From Pelecanus crispus (Eukaryota > Chordata > Aves > Pelecaniformes > Pelecanidae): DNA of 64,000 bases. The notes under the pieces were generated by a model, which did no database searches, had not been told where the DNA came from, and worked only from the letters and a program-made list of their open reading frames with translations. Positions within the stretch are counted from its first letter, which is position 1. The number at the start of each line of letters is the position of its first letter. The stretch is taken from NCBI RefSeq assembly GCF_030463565.1, contig NC_134655.1:2802372-2866371 (forward strand), in the 5' to 3' direction. The translations under genes were made by a program, and so were the position numbers. This document shows, in pieces, positions 40,101 through 51,500 of the stretch.

Positions 40101-43100
40101 ACTAGGCTTCTTACTTTGGGCCAAGACTGGAGTCAGAAACCCTTCCCCTGCCCACTTCTAGCCTTCTTAGCTTCTTGGATTGATTTGCAACATTATTGTT
40201 TTCTTGTTCTTTAGAATTAAATCATTTACGGTGCAAGTCCTTGAGGTTTTCAGACTCACTTCTGTGGGTGCCGTAATGCTTATCAGAGAGTAAATGTTAC
40301 TCTTTCTAATATATCAATGATAAAATCCTTTTTTTCCCCAGCTAGATGAATGACTATTACATTCTTCAAATCAATTCTCATTTTTCTTTAATTGCTTCTG
40401 ATGCCCTTGGCACTCTTGAGTGACGGGGTCTGCACTCCAACTTCGGAGGCTGCCGGGGTAACTCAGCAATCTCTTCACCTGCACAAGAGGAGATTATTGA
40501 TCCTAAAAGGCTGGTGGCTTTATCTGGGGCAGAGAGGATGAGGAAAGCATCTGTCAGAAGAATTTGCCACGCAGACACTCATGCTACTACCTATGTTAAC
40601 CCTACAAAGAATATAAGATCTATATCATATGAAGCATGTCCATATGTTTTTATTGAATTGTCCTTAGGAAATGCCAGTTCTAGAGTGCAGGTCATCATTC
40701 CATTGAATCTTGCATCAAATATGCTGTACTGTAAAAGGATTAAATGAAGCCAAACCAGAAGGATCATGTGTTACTTCAGCTCTGTGCTTGTGTCAGGGAA
40801 ATGGAGGACTGCCACTACTGGGATGCAACTACTAAAAACCAGGAGCTTCTTGCCCTCTGTACAGAATAATGAATTTCATCACCATCCTTCATCCTTCAAC
40901 CAAGAACATGGCCTGTGTGATGTCCAGAACAGTCCAGGCAACAGCACATTTCCTTTTTTGTACTGAAATCTTAACCTGGTTCATAACCATAGCCCTAAAG
41001 TTAACCTAGTGATCACTCCTTGCTCAACAACACAGCAGCTGTTCTCCATAACCAACATGAGCCTCCATCACAGCATGTTTCCTGTAGGTTAGCAGACTTT
41101 ACACACTTGGCAATAATTAAGAGATTTCTACCTTTCTGTTCTCAAATCCTGACCCTAACTTCAAGCAACCTTGACCAAAGCTGTACAGTGACCATCTCGC
41201 TTGCACCAGGAGCTCCCTGAACTCCCTGGGCCTTTCAGATTCAATAATAAAACTTATTCTTCAACTCTTGATTTCAATAATCCTGGCATCATCACCCCAA
41301 CTGAGGGTGGAATTTTCCACCCTCCAAGACAGGAACTCTCCTCCGCTCTACCCCCAAAACCGCCTGAGGGTGTTAAGCCCGTTCATAGAGAGGGTCTGTA
41401 ATAGTGCAACCCATCCCCATTGCATCAGGGCGCATTGTGGAGGGGTCGCGCCAAGCACCCACCTTCAAACAGAGCCGGGGCCAAATCCAGCGTGCGCCTC
41501 AAGGGCAGGACCCACCTTGTAGCCAGGGGCAGATCATGTCCTTGAGGGACTCGGGGCGATGCTAAATCTCTGACGCAGCTCCGGGCGCCGTCGGGCAGCC
41601 TCCTCTCACTGAACACCACGCCAGGGGCTCGTTTCAAAAAGAAAGATCTTAAATAGTCTCCATAGCCAATGACAGCATTTTGCAGCATTATCCGATGGGA
41701 GATGAAGGAGGGATAAACTCCTTAAAAATAATCCTCATGGTGCTAAATAATGTGATTAAGCAGGCTGCCTAATTCTCCTCCTCGGTATTAAACTGTCCTG
41801 TTTATCACTGGTTTCAGCTCTGCCCCCCTCACTGCCCTGTCCTGTGCACCCTCCTCTGCTGCAGCACGGGGCTGGCTTGACATACCACCGCTTTAGCAGC
41901 TGCCTGCCATAAAAATGTGCCCTTATCTCTCACTCTGCAGTTTATGCTCAGTCTCTTTATTTTCCTTCATGTAATCATCAGTCATTTCTGTGTTTCGTCG
42001 TGATAAATACCAGACTGTTGAATCTCTGGGGCTGCCAAGAAATGCATCTCAGCGTAGCACAAATAGAGCTGCTATTTTTTTTTTATTATTATTATTCCTT
42101 CCTTTAGTTTAACATTTATTCCTGCTATTGTTGTCCTTAGAAGTATAAATAGGGCTGCATCTTGCTAGCAAGTTGCTCCAAATGCATTAGATGAAAGAAC
42201 AAATAACACGAAGGCTATGAAGACTAAATATATTATATTGAGATAGTCAAGCAAAGGATGTGATAATGTGCTATTCATTATACAGGTGCACCAGTGCTTA
42301 CTACAGGATAAAATTAGATTGACTGATCTGTAGGTCATGTACCTTATACAGCTCAAAACTGGCAGAGATTTTCTTCTGGTAGTGCATTGAAACAGGAGCA
42401 TGTCAGTCACAGCCCTGCACTCCAAATAAAGGTTTCCATGATCACACTGTATTGCACAGTGTAAGGCACGAAAGATCCTGGTCATCACGACTTTGGTACT
42501 ACATCTGAAGACATCTTTTCCATTTCCACTTTTTAAATGCCATAGGTTTCTCTTTCCTCTCCTCTCAAAGAAGAAGATAAATGATGCGCAACGTGCAAAA
42601 AGATAAGGAACACATGGCGCCTGATAGGTTGGTATGGCAAGCATTGCCCAGGTTATTCGCTCTAGATCGTCATCTGAAGGTACATTCAGTGATGCTGAGT
42701 GGCTCTCTGAAGTGGTGATACTTTGATAGGCAAAACCAACTCGCACAAATGATGGCTGTTTGCTGCTGCAGTAGCTCGTGCTGCATTTCAGACAGCAGGA
42801 CAGGCGGAGCACTTGGTGTGGCTCTTTCCTATTTTCCTTGATACCCACATCCCCACTTTGCCAGCTTACAGCCACCGTTCTTGAGACACTTCTGCCACAC
42901 AGCCTAGCTATAAAATGTCTTGCCCTCCAGAGAACACATCCCTTAAGTACTTTTCTCTTTGCAAGTGGATTTGCTGTCTGAAGCTGCCTTTATAGCCACC
43001 CACCCCTGTCGTTATTTCCATTAAAAGGCTGGAAGCCTAATCTTGCGTAATCATGCAGTCTAGAAGATCTCTAAATAAATTCTGATGGTAAAGAAAAAAA

Positions 43101-44139
43101 GATGCAGGTATAGACAAGAAGAGGTAGAAGTGTCTCTTATGCTTCATGTGGGAAACGAAGAGGTGCAACATGCAAAATTCCCCAGAAAGTCACTTGTGTT
43201 TGTTTAAGTCCTTCTGTCCTCCAGAGACAGGGATCAATAAGAGCTTGCAATGTCATTTTGGCTGCCTGGGTTATCTCCCTGGGCGGCTCACCTGCAGGAG
43301 AGGCTCTTGAATGGCTGCCCTCTAGGTGTATGTGCTGGCTGCTCTCTCTCCAGATGACAATTGCTTCCCCTTCTGCATTTTAAGATGGCTCAACATATAA
43401 ACTTCAAAAAAAAATCCGGTCAGGGCTTGTGATACCTTGTGGTATCACACAAACAGACAAAAAGACTTCGATTTTAGCACTGTTCTGCTTTTAGCAGCCC
43501 AAGGGCAGACCTAAGAGTGCCACTTGGTAGCTCAGACTTTGCCTTTCCAAGGCAGCCCGCAGCATTGGCAAAAGCTGAAGCTGGTACTCGGCGGAGGCGA
43601 AGGCAAAGCACCAACAAAGAGCTGGATTTAGCCTTCTCTTGCAAACACGCGGGGTTCCCCTCAGGAATACCATTACAGCCTAGAGGAGCAGAAGCTTCCT
43701 CTTTCCCACCAGTATTTATGAGATTAGTTCTTACCCAGTGTCTGATCTCCCATTCTTGAGCCATATCCAAGTGTCGCGTTCAGCCGCTGCGCTGAACGTT
43801 GCTGCAGCTAATTATGGTCACTGCAGCTAATTATGGGCTGACCATGAAACCCTGCCATCCCGTCCCAGCAGGACCAGTTGGCCAGAGCACACCACCATCA
43901 TTTCTGTGAGGCAGCACGCAAAGCTGTGGCAGGCTGTGCTCTCCATCTCGGGTACCTTCGCACAGCCAGAGCCGTCTTTTCCTCTGTCCATAAGCAGCAG
44001 CTATGGGTAACATACATCTTCTCTGCTTGTTGGCTGCTGCCAGCAAAAAGACATCGCTGTTGCTATATGAGGATTCCATATGGCACAAAAACCCCTCCAT
44101 GTCCTTAAATACAGAGGTGGATACAGAGCAGATTAGAGA
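37167..44139. other. UPRT upstream intronic/intergenic sequence
   Basis: The N-terminal UPRT exons should lie in or beyond this stretch, but no match to the conserved helix before VTTPTG was found on the minus strand. A GC-rich patch at 41420-41640 has an open minus frame ending at a donor-like site, but its translation does not resemble UPRT. A 236-codon open frame on the minus strand at 42165-42875 is unexplained. A 19-bp tandem duplication lies at 43802-43839. Confidence 0.4.
43802..43839. repeat. Tandem duplication, 19-bp unit, two copies
   Basis: Both units begin ctgcagctaattatgg and differ only in the last three bases. Each contains a PstI-like palindrome followed by CTAATTAT, a homeodomain-type core. 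It is short and may be chance slippage. Confidence 0.85.
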
Positions 44140-44965
44140 GGCTTAAGAGAGCAGCATTACAGCGTCGTGGGCACGGGGCCTCTCATACAGCGCCCAGTGG
44201 GATGCCTCTAGAGTAGGAGTGAAACAAGATAAAGTAGAAAAGACATTTGAAGGGATGCTGCAGAACAAACATATTTTGCGTGGCTCGGATTAGTCGCTCC
44301 GAACATCCAGGAGCCCAACTAGAAGATACGAGAGGAGGCTGGAAGTGCACAGGGACTGGGCAAGAGGATGAGCCAAGACGGGAGCCAATGCGGGGAGGCG
44401 TGGGGAGCCCTGGGGTGCATGGATTGTGGGCAGGAATGGATGGGACTGATATCCTGGTCCTCCCACAGCCCTGAAAAACAAAAATTCACCACTACTGACA
44501 AGAAGGGCAAGCGGAAAAGGTGAGCTCATACGGCAAGGAATGAAGCAAAGGTGGGAAGTGATGAAAACCTTGAGGTAGTGAGAGGCAGGTGGAGATGAAG
44601 ATCAAAAAGGAGGAGGGCAACGGTTGGCTCAAGGCAATTTCTGAATTTTGGGGTCAGTCAGCAGAGGGATCACTTTTTTCAGACACAGAGAAGGGCCGGT
44701 GTGGCACCGTGAGGGATCTGGGCTCTTTATCCTCCCCACAAGATAGCTCCCCCAGCACAGTAAGGCCATCAGTGCCAGCACAAAGCACACAGCTGTTGTT
44801 TGTACCACCACGTCCGCAAGCTCAGCAAAATAAAGAGATAAGCAGTGCAGCCAACAAACTCTGTGACCTGCACAGAAGCTTGCCACTTAATAACTACTGT
44901 AGCTATAGCATGCTTAATACAAAACTGCCGTTGTCTCATGCCCCACGTTGGGTGCCAAAACGGAC
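44140..44965 (-). mobile_element. Endogenous retrovirus leader/internal fragment, copy A
   Basis: Read on the minus strand this follows the LTR and primer-binding site (44941-44957). 44140-44738 matches copy B at 59.3-61.6 kb closely by eye, over roughly 600 bases. No gag, pol or env frame was recognised; the frames present are short. The element is truncated at 44140 and has no second LTR in view, so it is a 5' remnant. Confidence 0.75.
44941..44957 (-). other. Retroviral primer-binding site, tRNA-Lys type
   Basis: On the minus strand the sequence reads TGGCACCCAACGTGGGG. This matches the classic tRNA-Lys(1,2) site (TGGCGCCCAACGTGGGG) at all but one base. It lies 8 bases beyond the LTR end, the expected place, and fixes the orientation and the retroviral nature of the flanking repeats. 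Confidence 0.8.
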
Positions 44966-45544
44966 TGTGCTGGGTTGACCTTGGCTGGAGGCCGGATGCC
45001 CACCAACCCGCTCTATCACTCCCCTCCTCAACAGGACGGGGGGGGGGCAGGGAGAAAATAAGATGGAAAAAACGTTGTGGGTCAAAATAAAGGCAGTTTG
45101 ATAAAGCACAAGCAAAGGCCACGTGCGGAAGCAAAGGAAAACAAAAGGTTTATTCTCTACTTCCCATCAGCAGGCGATGTCCAGCCACTTCCCGGGAAGC
45201 AGGGTTTGATAAGCGTAGCAGGGTTTGTATGACAACAAATGTCATAATAACAAATGCCACCCCCCGCCCTTTCTCTTAGCTTTTATTGCTGAGCCGACGC
45301 CATATGGTATGGAATAGCCCTTTGGTCAGCTTGGGTCAGCTGTCCTGGCCAAGACCTTGCCCACCCCCAGCCTACTGGTCAGGCGGGAATGCTGGCGAGA
45401 CACACTCCATGCTGTGGAGAGATGCTCAGCAGCAGCCGAAACACCGGTGCATTATCAACGCCCTTCTAGCTACCGATACGCAGCACAGCGCTACGAGGGA
45501 TGCTAGGGGAAAATTAACTCCGTCTCAGCCAGAGCCAATACTCA
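44966..45544 (-). mobile_element. Retroviral LTR (antisense)
   Basis: About 579 bases, starting TGTGCTGGGTTGACC on the plus strand and ending near AATACTCA. In the element's own orientation it opens with TG, runs through ggagttaattttcccc, has AATAAA (complement of 45149-45154) and ends CA before the primer-binding site. The sequence is of a high-copy LTR type of non-galliform birds, as I recall it. It lies at the 5' side of copy A. Confidence 0.85.
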
Positions 45545-48500
45545 TATGTTGTTCCTTTTCTCTTGGAAGAAACCAGAAGGGTGCTTTGCAGAGACAGAAG
45601 TCCAGGTAGAAGGGGGAGAGTGCTCGAGAAATAAGTTTTTAGGAGGTAAGAAAGTGGTGAGAATTTGGGATGGGGGGGAGTTCAATGAAATGGGAAAAAA
45701 TGGAAATTTTGCATCTTGAGAGATAATGAAACCAGAAAAGAAGAGGAAGAATCTGACCATCCCCATTACTTCTTTACATCCAGGACCCGGCACCACATGG
45801 ATGTAACAACTCCTACTGTTTTGGGAGACGTGGTGAGGAGTACCACCAAACACTGATAAATGACCTTTCTCGGATTGCTAGGATTTGAGCTCATTCCTTT
45901 TTCTTAATTTCCTCCAACCCTTCAGAGTCTCAGCTCCTTCTCTCGCATTTGCATGTGTTTATCTCTTCCAAACACTTGTAGACAGCTACCACGTCTTCCC
46001 TCGCATCGCTGACTATGTAACCTTAACTAGGGACAGTAAACGACAAAAAAACCCCGAGCAAACAAAAAGGCAAAGAAACGACAAGGGCGTTTTGCTGCCT
46101 TTTGCAGTAAAGCACAGTGACTCCTGTACTTTTGAGCGGTATCACTATTGTGTATTTAAATCATACACGCTTTCCAGGCATGCAAGAAAATAAACATCCT
46201 AACAAATCATTCAGATAAGGTTGCAGACCTGTATGTCTTCTGAGCGTGTGTTAGCTTGTGAGCTTCAGAGCATTGTAAGCTGTCAGCGGTGTAGGAAATG
46301 CAGGAGCAAAGTGTCAGTCCCACAGCGAGGTGGGCACCATCCATCTTCAAACGTCAGCGGCAGTCCTACCTCTGTCCCAGTACTGGGATGGAGAAAGCTC
46401 TCCAGTCACAGTGAATGCTACTGGAGAAACAGAAAAAACAGTCACTTGTTTGCATTAAATGTGTTGGAGCTTGGTATCTTTGGAATCCTTCCCCCCCACC
46501 CCCCCCCCGCCCCCAATTAGATGAAATTTATCACAGAGTTCAAAAGTTATGGAAATGGCCCAAAAGATAGGCTGGTGATGCAATTGCAGAAGCTCGCTTT
46601 CCTTAGGAAATCAGCTTAAACCCCCTAATGACTGGAGAAATGGCCTCACAGCCCATTATTTGGTGGCCATTTACATTCCAAGGTCCCGGTCTCCAATGAG
46701 AGAGAGAGGATGTCTGAATCTTTCCTTTCTCATGATTAAAGCTGATGAGCTGGAGACTCATTTTTAAGGTGCCCCTTCCTATTGATCTTTAATGCCACTT
46801 TAGAGGTTATAACTAATAACATTAGATTTTAATCAACTCAGATTTGGTCGTGGATGCTAGTTTCAGCTAGAGGAATAGAGTTAACTGCCTCTTGCCTTTT
46901 TCCTGTTTATATTTTAACTGCATTGTGCAAGAATAATGTGGCATCCTCATTCAGACAGAATCAGTAATTTACTTTATGTAGAAATCTTCAGCATGTAGTA
47001 ATCTCACCCATATTCAGCCAGGCAGGTAAGCACATACTGAAGTCTACAATTAAAATCCTTAATTAAATCCTTAAATTAAGCACATACTTAAATGCTTTGC
47101 TAAAGAGGGATATAATCTCCAACATGCTTAAGATAAAGTGTTTAAGTGCTTTATCGAACCAGTGCTTTCGCTGCAACACAAAGTATATTTGCGAAGCAAA
47201 AGTTGCTATAGGTGTAATCCCACAAAAAACCAGCAATTTGATGGAGGAAGCCTGTGTGCGTTTATCAACATAAACCATGCGTCGCCCATTCTGACAGTTC
47301 GTACCTGGAATTTTATGATGTGTAAAAAACCATTTGGATGTGATGTTGCCAGGCCAGTGGAACACGATCAGCTGTGCGGGGACCACGGCAGCGTGAGCGG
47401 CAGCGTCCAGGGCTCGGCTGCGGGTTGGAGAAAGGACAGTCCCAACTTGGATGCCCAACTGGCTGGGGTTTGCATGGCTTGCCGGGCTGGGAGGGGTGGC
47501 AACTACATCCGAAATTTGGGGCAGGTTTGGTCTCCGTGTTGACTTTGGGGGAGTGTGAGGGTGGAGACAGAAAGAAGACCTCCTTTACTCCGCCAAGCCA
47601 GGACACTGCGGTGGGAAGGCGTATTTATGGGGCAGGAGCAGAGACAGGCTTTGGAGATGGCTTCAGGGCTGGGTCCTGGGTCTGAGAGGGGAGGCTTGGG
47701 CTTTCTGCCAGGGTTTCTGAATGGGATGAGCTGAAGAGTTTAACCGCTTTATCTGCAAAGGCTCACAGGGTGAGGGTCGATTTTGGTATGAAATGGCTCT
47801 TGTTTCAGGGCAGGGATCTGTCAGCTGGCTGCTGTCAAAGCTAAGTTAGGCTGGGTTTAAAGCTGAGCTTTAATAAGCTCAGAGTTGAGGATCTTTGGTT
47901 GATAACTGGGGCCAGGGTGAGACCTGATGCCCTGAGTGCACCTGGACCTCCTCCTCCTCCTCCCCACCAGAAAATCTGCCAATAACCCCTATGCCAGTAG
48001 CTTGGATATGCTCCAAGAGGAGTCCAAGGAGATCCGACATGTGGCCCGGGGCGACTGTCAGAGCTACGGCGGGGCATTAGCCGGGGAGGTCTGGCTCTTC
48101 TCCTGGCACCGCAGTGGCTAAGCAGCAGCTGAAAGCAGAAAGGGAAAGCAAAAGGAGGAAGAGCAGTGTTGTTTTTCAGAGAATAAGGAAAAAGGATCCC
48201 CCAAATCTCCTCAGCCTGACTGTCTTCGGTCCACAGGCGGGTCTGGCACTTACCCAGCTTCAGGTTGGCAGCATCCAGCCAGACAGGAGCAGCCCAGGCA
48301 AGCTCAGTCCTGGGCCAAAAAGGAGACAGACACATCCTCAGGCCACAGTCGAGTCCTTTCCCCGCAGACCGGGCTTTGCTAGACCTGGCCCGCGGTCAAA
48401 CACACCGGCAAGACTCTCTGAATATCCCTCATTCCTGCCAGAAACGGTATTAAAGAATATTATGAGTTGCAATTACCGTGGCATGTACTATTCCTGCTTC

Positions 48501-51500
48501 AGATCCCAGCATCATTTAGCACCCAGAATGGATGCTGCCCAGTTGATGAGCAGCTATTTGGTATTTTGTTTTAACCTCGTGGCTGCTGCGTGCCTTCGGG
48601 CTTTATTTACTGCCTGCTCTCCAAACCCAGCTCCAACGACGAGGTTATTTGTTTCCTCACATACTTTCCTACCAGAGTTCATCACTCCAGTACCCAGGAG
48701 CGACACACATATTAATGAATTTAACGCTGTGGAAGCGTGGGGGAAGGACTGTTTCCGTGTTTCCCATTTGGAGCTTAACTGTGCTCATTTGAAACAACCT
48801 CTCATTTTGGATCCGCGATTTGCAATGGCCAAGCCTTTGTTTTTATTTTGTTTACAGCGAACATACGATACTGTAGAATAGTAAACCATCATGAAATCAG
48901 AAAAGCCTGACTCCGTGGCATAGGGGTGTTAGCACCCCAAATCCTTATGAGAACCAGTCGCTCCGCTGGGCAGAACTTCGAAGTGTAACACATTTAACAC
49001 AGAATAAATCTGTAAAATTTGAGTTTATAATCCTAACCCCAATTCCCGCTTCGGATGGTGTAATGCCGCCCGCGTATGGCGTAAGGCATTGTCTGCAGTT
49101 TGGCTATGACTTTGCGCAGGTGAAGCGGGAGCCTCGCGCTGCATCCGTTCAGGCATCGGCACAGGGATGGCCGCGCTTGCGTCGTGTGCTGCTGATCGGA
49201 GAGTACTGCAAAGCCCGCAGACGCTCTCGCAGCACCGCCACAGGCCTCCTAATTTGTTGTTCCCGGAAACACTGTCATTGCTAAGTTCAAAATATATTTA
49301 AGAGAAGCGCTTACGAATACCCAACACAAAGCAATTCCCAGTTTTTTGTATTGACTTTTTTTTGCACAAAGAGAGAAAAATACATCTGCAATTTAAACTC
49401 ATTACCTGACACCCTCTAGAGGCCTCCAGCCTGCAAACGCTTCAGCATGAGCTAATTTTATGAGAATATTCCCACCTTGTGCTAACTCGTTTCAGCTAAT
49501 GAACTCGGGAGGGCCAACGGCACGTGTGCCCCGGGCTGGTGGCCGGGCTTTGCCGGGGCTGGCGGTGCAGAGGGGAAGGTTTCATTAGCGAGACAGACAC
49601 CAGTCCATAGGCTTGGAAAAAAACCCCAACTTTCTAGTCCTCTAGATGTGATGTTACTAACTGAGGGAAAGGCTCAGCAGAGAGAACAAATGGTGCCGCA
49701 GCCCACCCAGCCTTTTTTCTTTTGGAAATGGCAGGTAAGGAATCCAGCCAAGGTGCTGGCACGGCATACGACCTGAAAAGCTCGGCAGAGCTTGGGCTGC
49801 AGCATCTCACTCTGATGTTTGCGTGCCCGTCCCTCTGCGCAAGACCCTTCGGACTGGATCTACACCTTCCCTAAACACTACGTAAGGTGAGCCCTTGGGA
49901 TGCAGCCCTGGGCCTGGCTGGCTGGCACTTCGGAACCTTTTTGAGTGGTTTTTTGCTAAGCTTGCTGAGCAGTTAAACAAAGTTTAGGTGCTGTTGGATT
50001 ATTTCTCCCATCGCAGCTTCTTCTCTCACGCTCCAGCTTCTTAGGTTTTAGCATATTGCAAATATACTAAAGCAAAAACCAAGCAAGAAAATGTAGAGTG
50101 ACAGCTCACCTTCCACATGTGATTCGATCCATGCCATTCCCCTGCGTGTAAAAAAAAATCCACATGCAATGATCCGGTGCGGCGCCTGTAGCGCAGCTTC
50201 ACAGCATGGGGCGAAAGCGGTCTCAGCTTCACAATTTCTCGTTGCTCTTCATGAGAGATGACTCGAATGGTATCGACAGGCTTCAACGCAGTTTGCACGT
50301 TTACAGAGAGATAATCCAGTAATTTAGTCACTGGTCAGGGACACAAGAGTTGGAGGAGCAAATCTCCCTTCCGTCACACGTTTATCATCCAATTCAAGGT
50401 GAGTTAAAGATGTCCTGAATTGTCCAAAGATTTTGGGAATTGACCTGCCTCCACCCCAATGTGTCATCATCAGAAAATTCATGCCTAACCCTGTGGGCAC
50501 CATATTTCTAGACATGCCCGAGGCGATTTGGTGCTGAGCAGTTCAGCAGTATCTCAGGTCTCATTATCGCTGCGGTTCCCAGATTTAGGCATTTCCCGAA
50601 TGAATCCCTCTGAGAGCTCAGCCCGTACCGAACTGCAGCTCACATCATTAGGGTCCACCCCGAGCCCGACAACAACGAATGCATCCCTGCTCGTGGCATC
50701 CCGCCCTCTCTGCGTGGCCACCTGGGAACAGGAGACCCGAACGAGCCCCTCGTAGGCGTGAAAGCTCGTACACCCTTAGCCAAGGCAGGTGCTCCCGCAG
50801 CTGGAACATGGCACAGCTGCCGTTCCCAAAATGTGTGTAACCACATCTCATGCGACCTTCTAGTCCCAAACCCTTGCAAACGGCACCCAAAGAATCTCTG
50901 ACCCCCTCTCAGCATATGCCTTGGATAATATTACATGAAACCACACTGACCCTACCCTTCAAAATAAAAGAGCTTCTAAGCTTTGGCAATATGAAAAGAA
51001 AAAAAAACCTCACCAAATTGATCGGAGAACTGATCAGCTTCTCCCGTTTCCGTGCTCTGATCAGGTAAAACCCACCAGAATCCAGCCCGGCTGCACTGGA
51101 ACTGGACGTCTGCTCTGCCTGGGTGAGACCCCAGGCACCGGCTTAGCAGCCGAAGGGGAGCCGCGCAGCTGAGCCGCCCACCCCCGGCAGCAGCCTGCGG
51201 CGCGGGGACGCCGAGGGAGCCCGTTCCCGCAGGAACGCTGCCCAGATCTGCTCTGAGAAACTCACGCCCAAGCCCACGGGATTTACCTACGGCATAACTA
51301 AAGGGGGTGAGAAAGACAGATCAGCGGGCTGTCAATCAATTCAAGCGGCTCGATGCCGTTGTTCAGACCACTCCAGAAATCTGGGATGCCTTGCGTGAAT
51401 TCCCACCTGGATTTGGATGAGCTTCCTGAGCGTGCCCTGCCTAAACACGCAGATTTGCTGTGAGCGGACGGGGTCCTGGGCAGGCCTGCGCCCCGCCAGC

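Noticed and set aside
41425-41688. GC-rich minus frame as a UPRT 5' exon
   Set aside because: It ends at a donor-like site and lies upstream of UPRT, but the translation does not match the conserved N-terminal half of UPRT.
44629-44886. Small coding gene in the retroviral fragment
   Set aside because: The 85-codon frame lies in leader sequence after the primer-binding site and corresponds to no recognised retroviral protein.
48114-48881. 255-codon plus-strand open frame
   Set aside because: No recognisable domain, an overlapping open frame on the other strand, and no splice or promoter context to support it.
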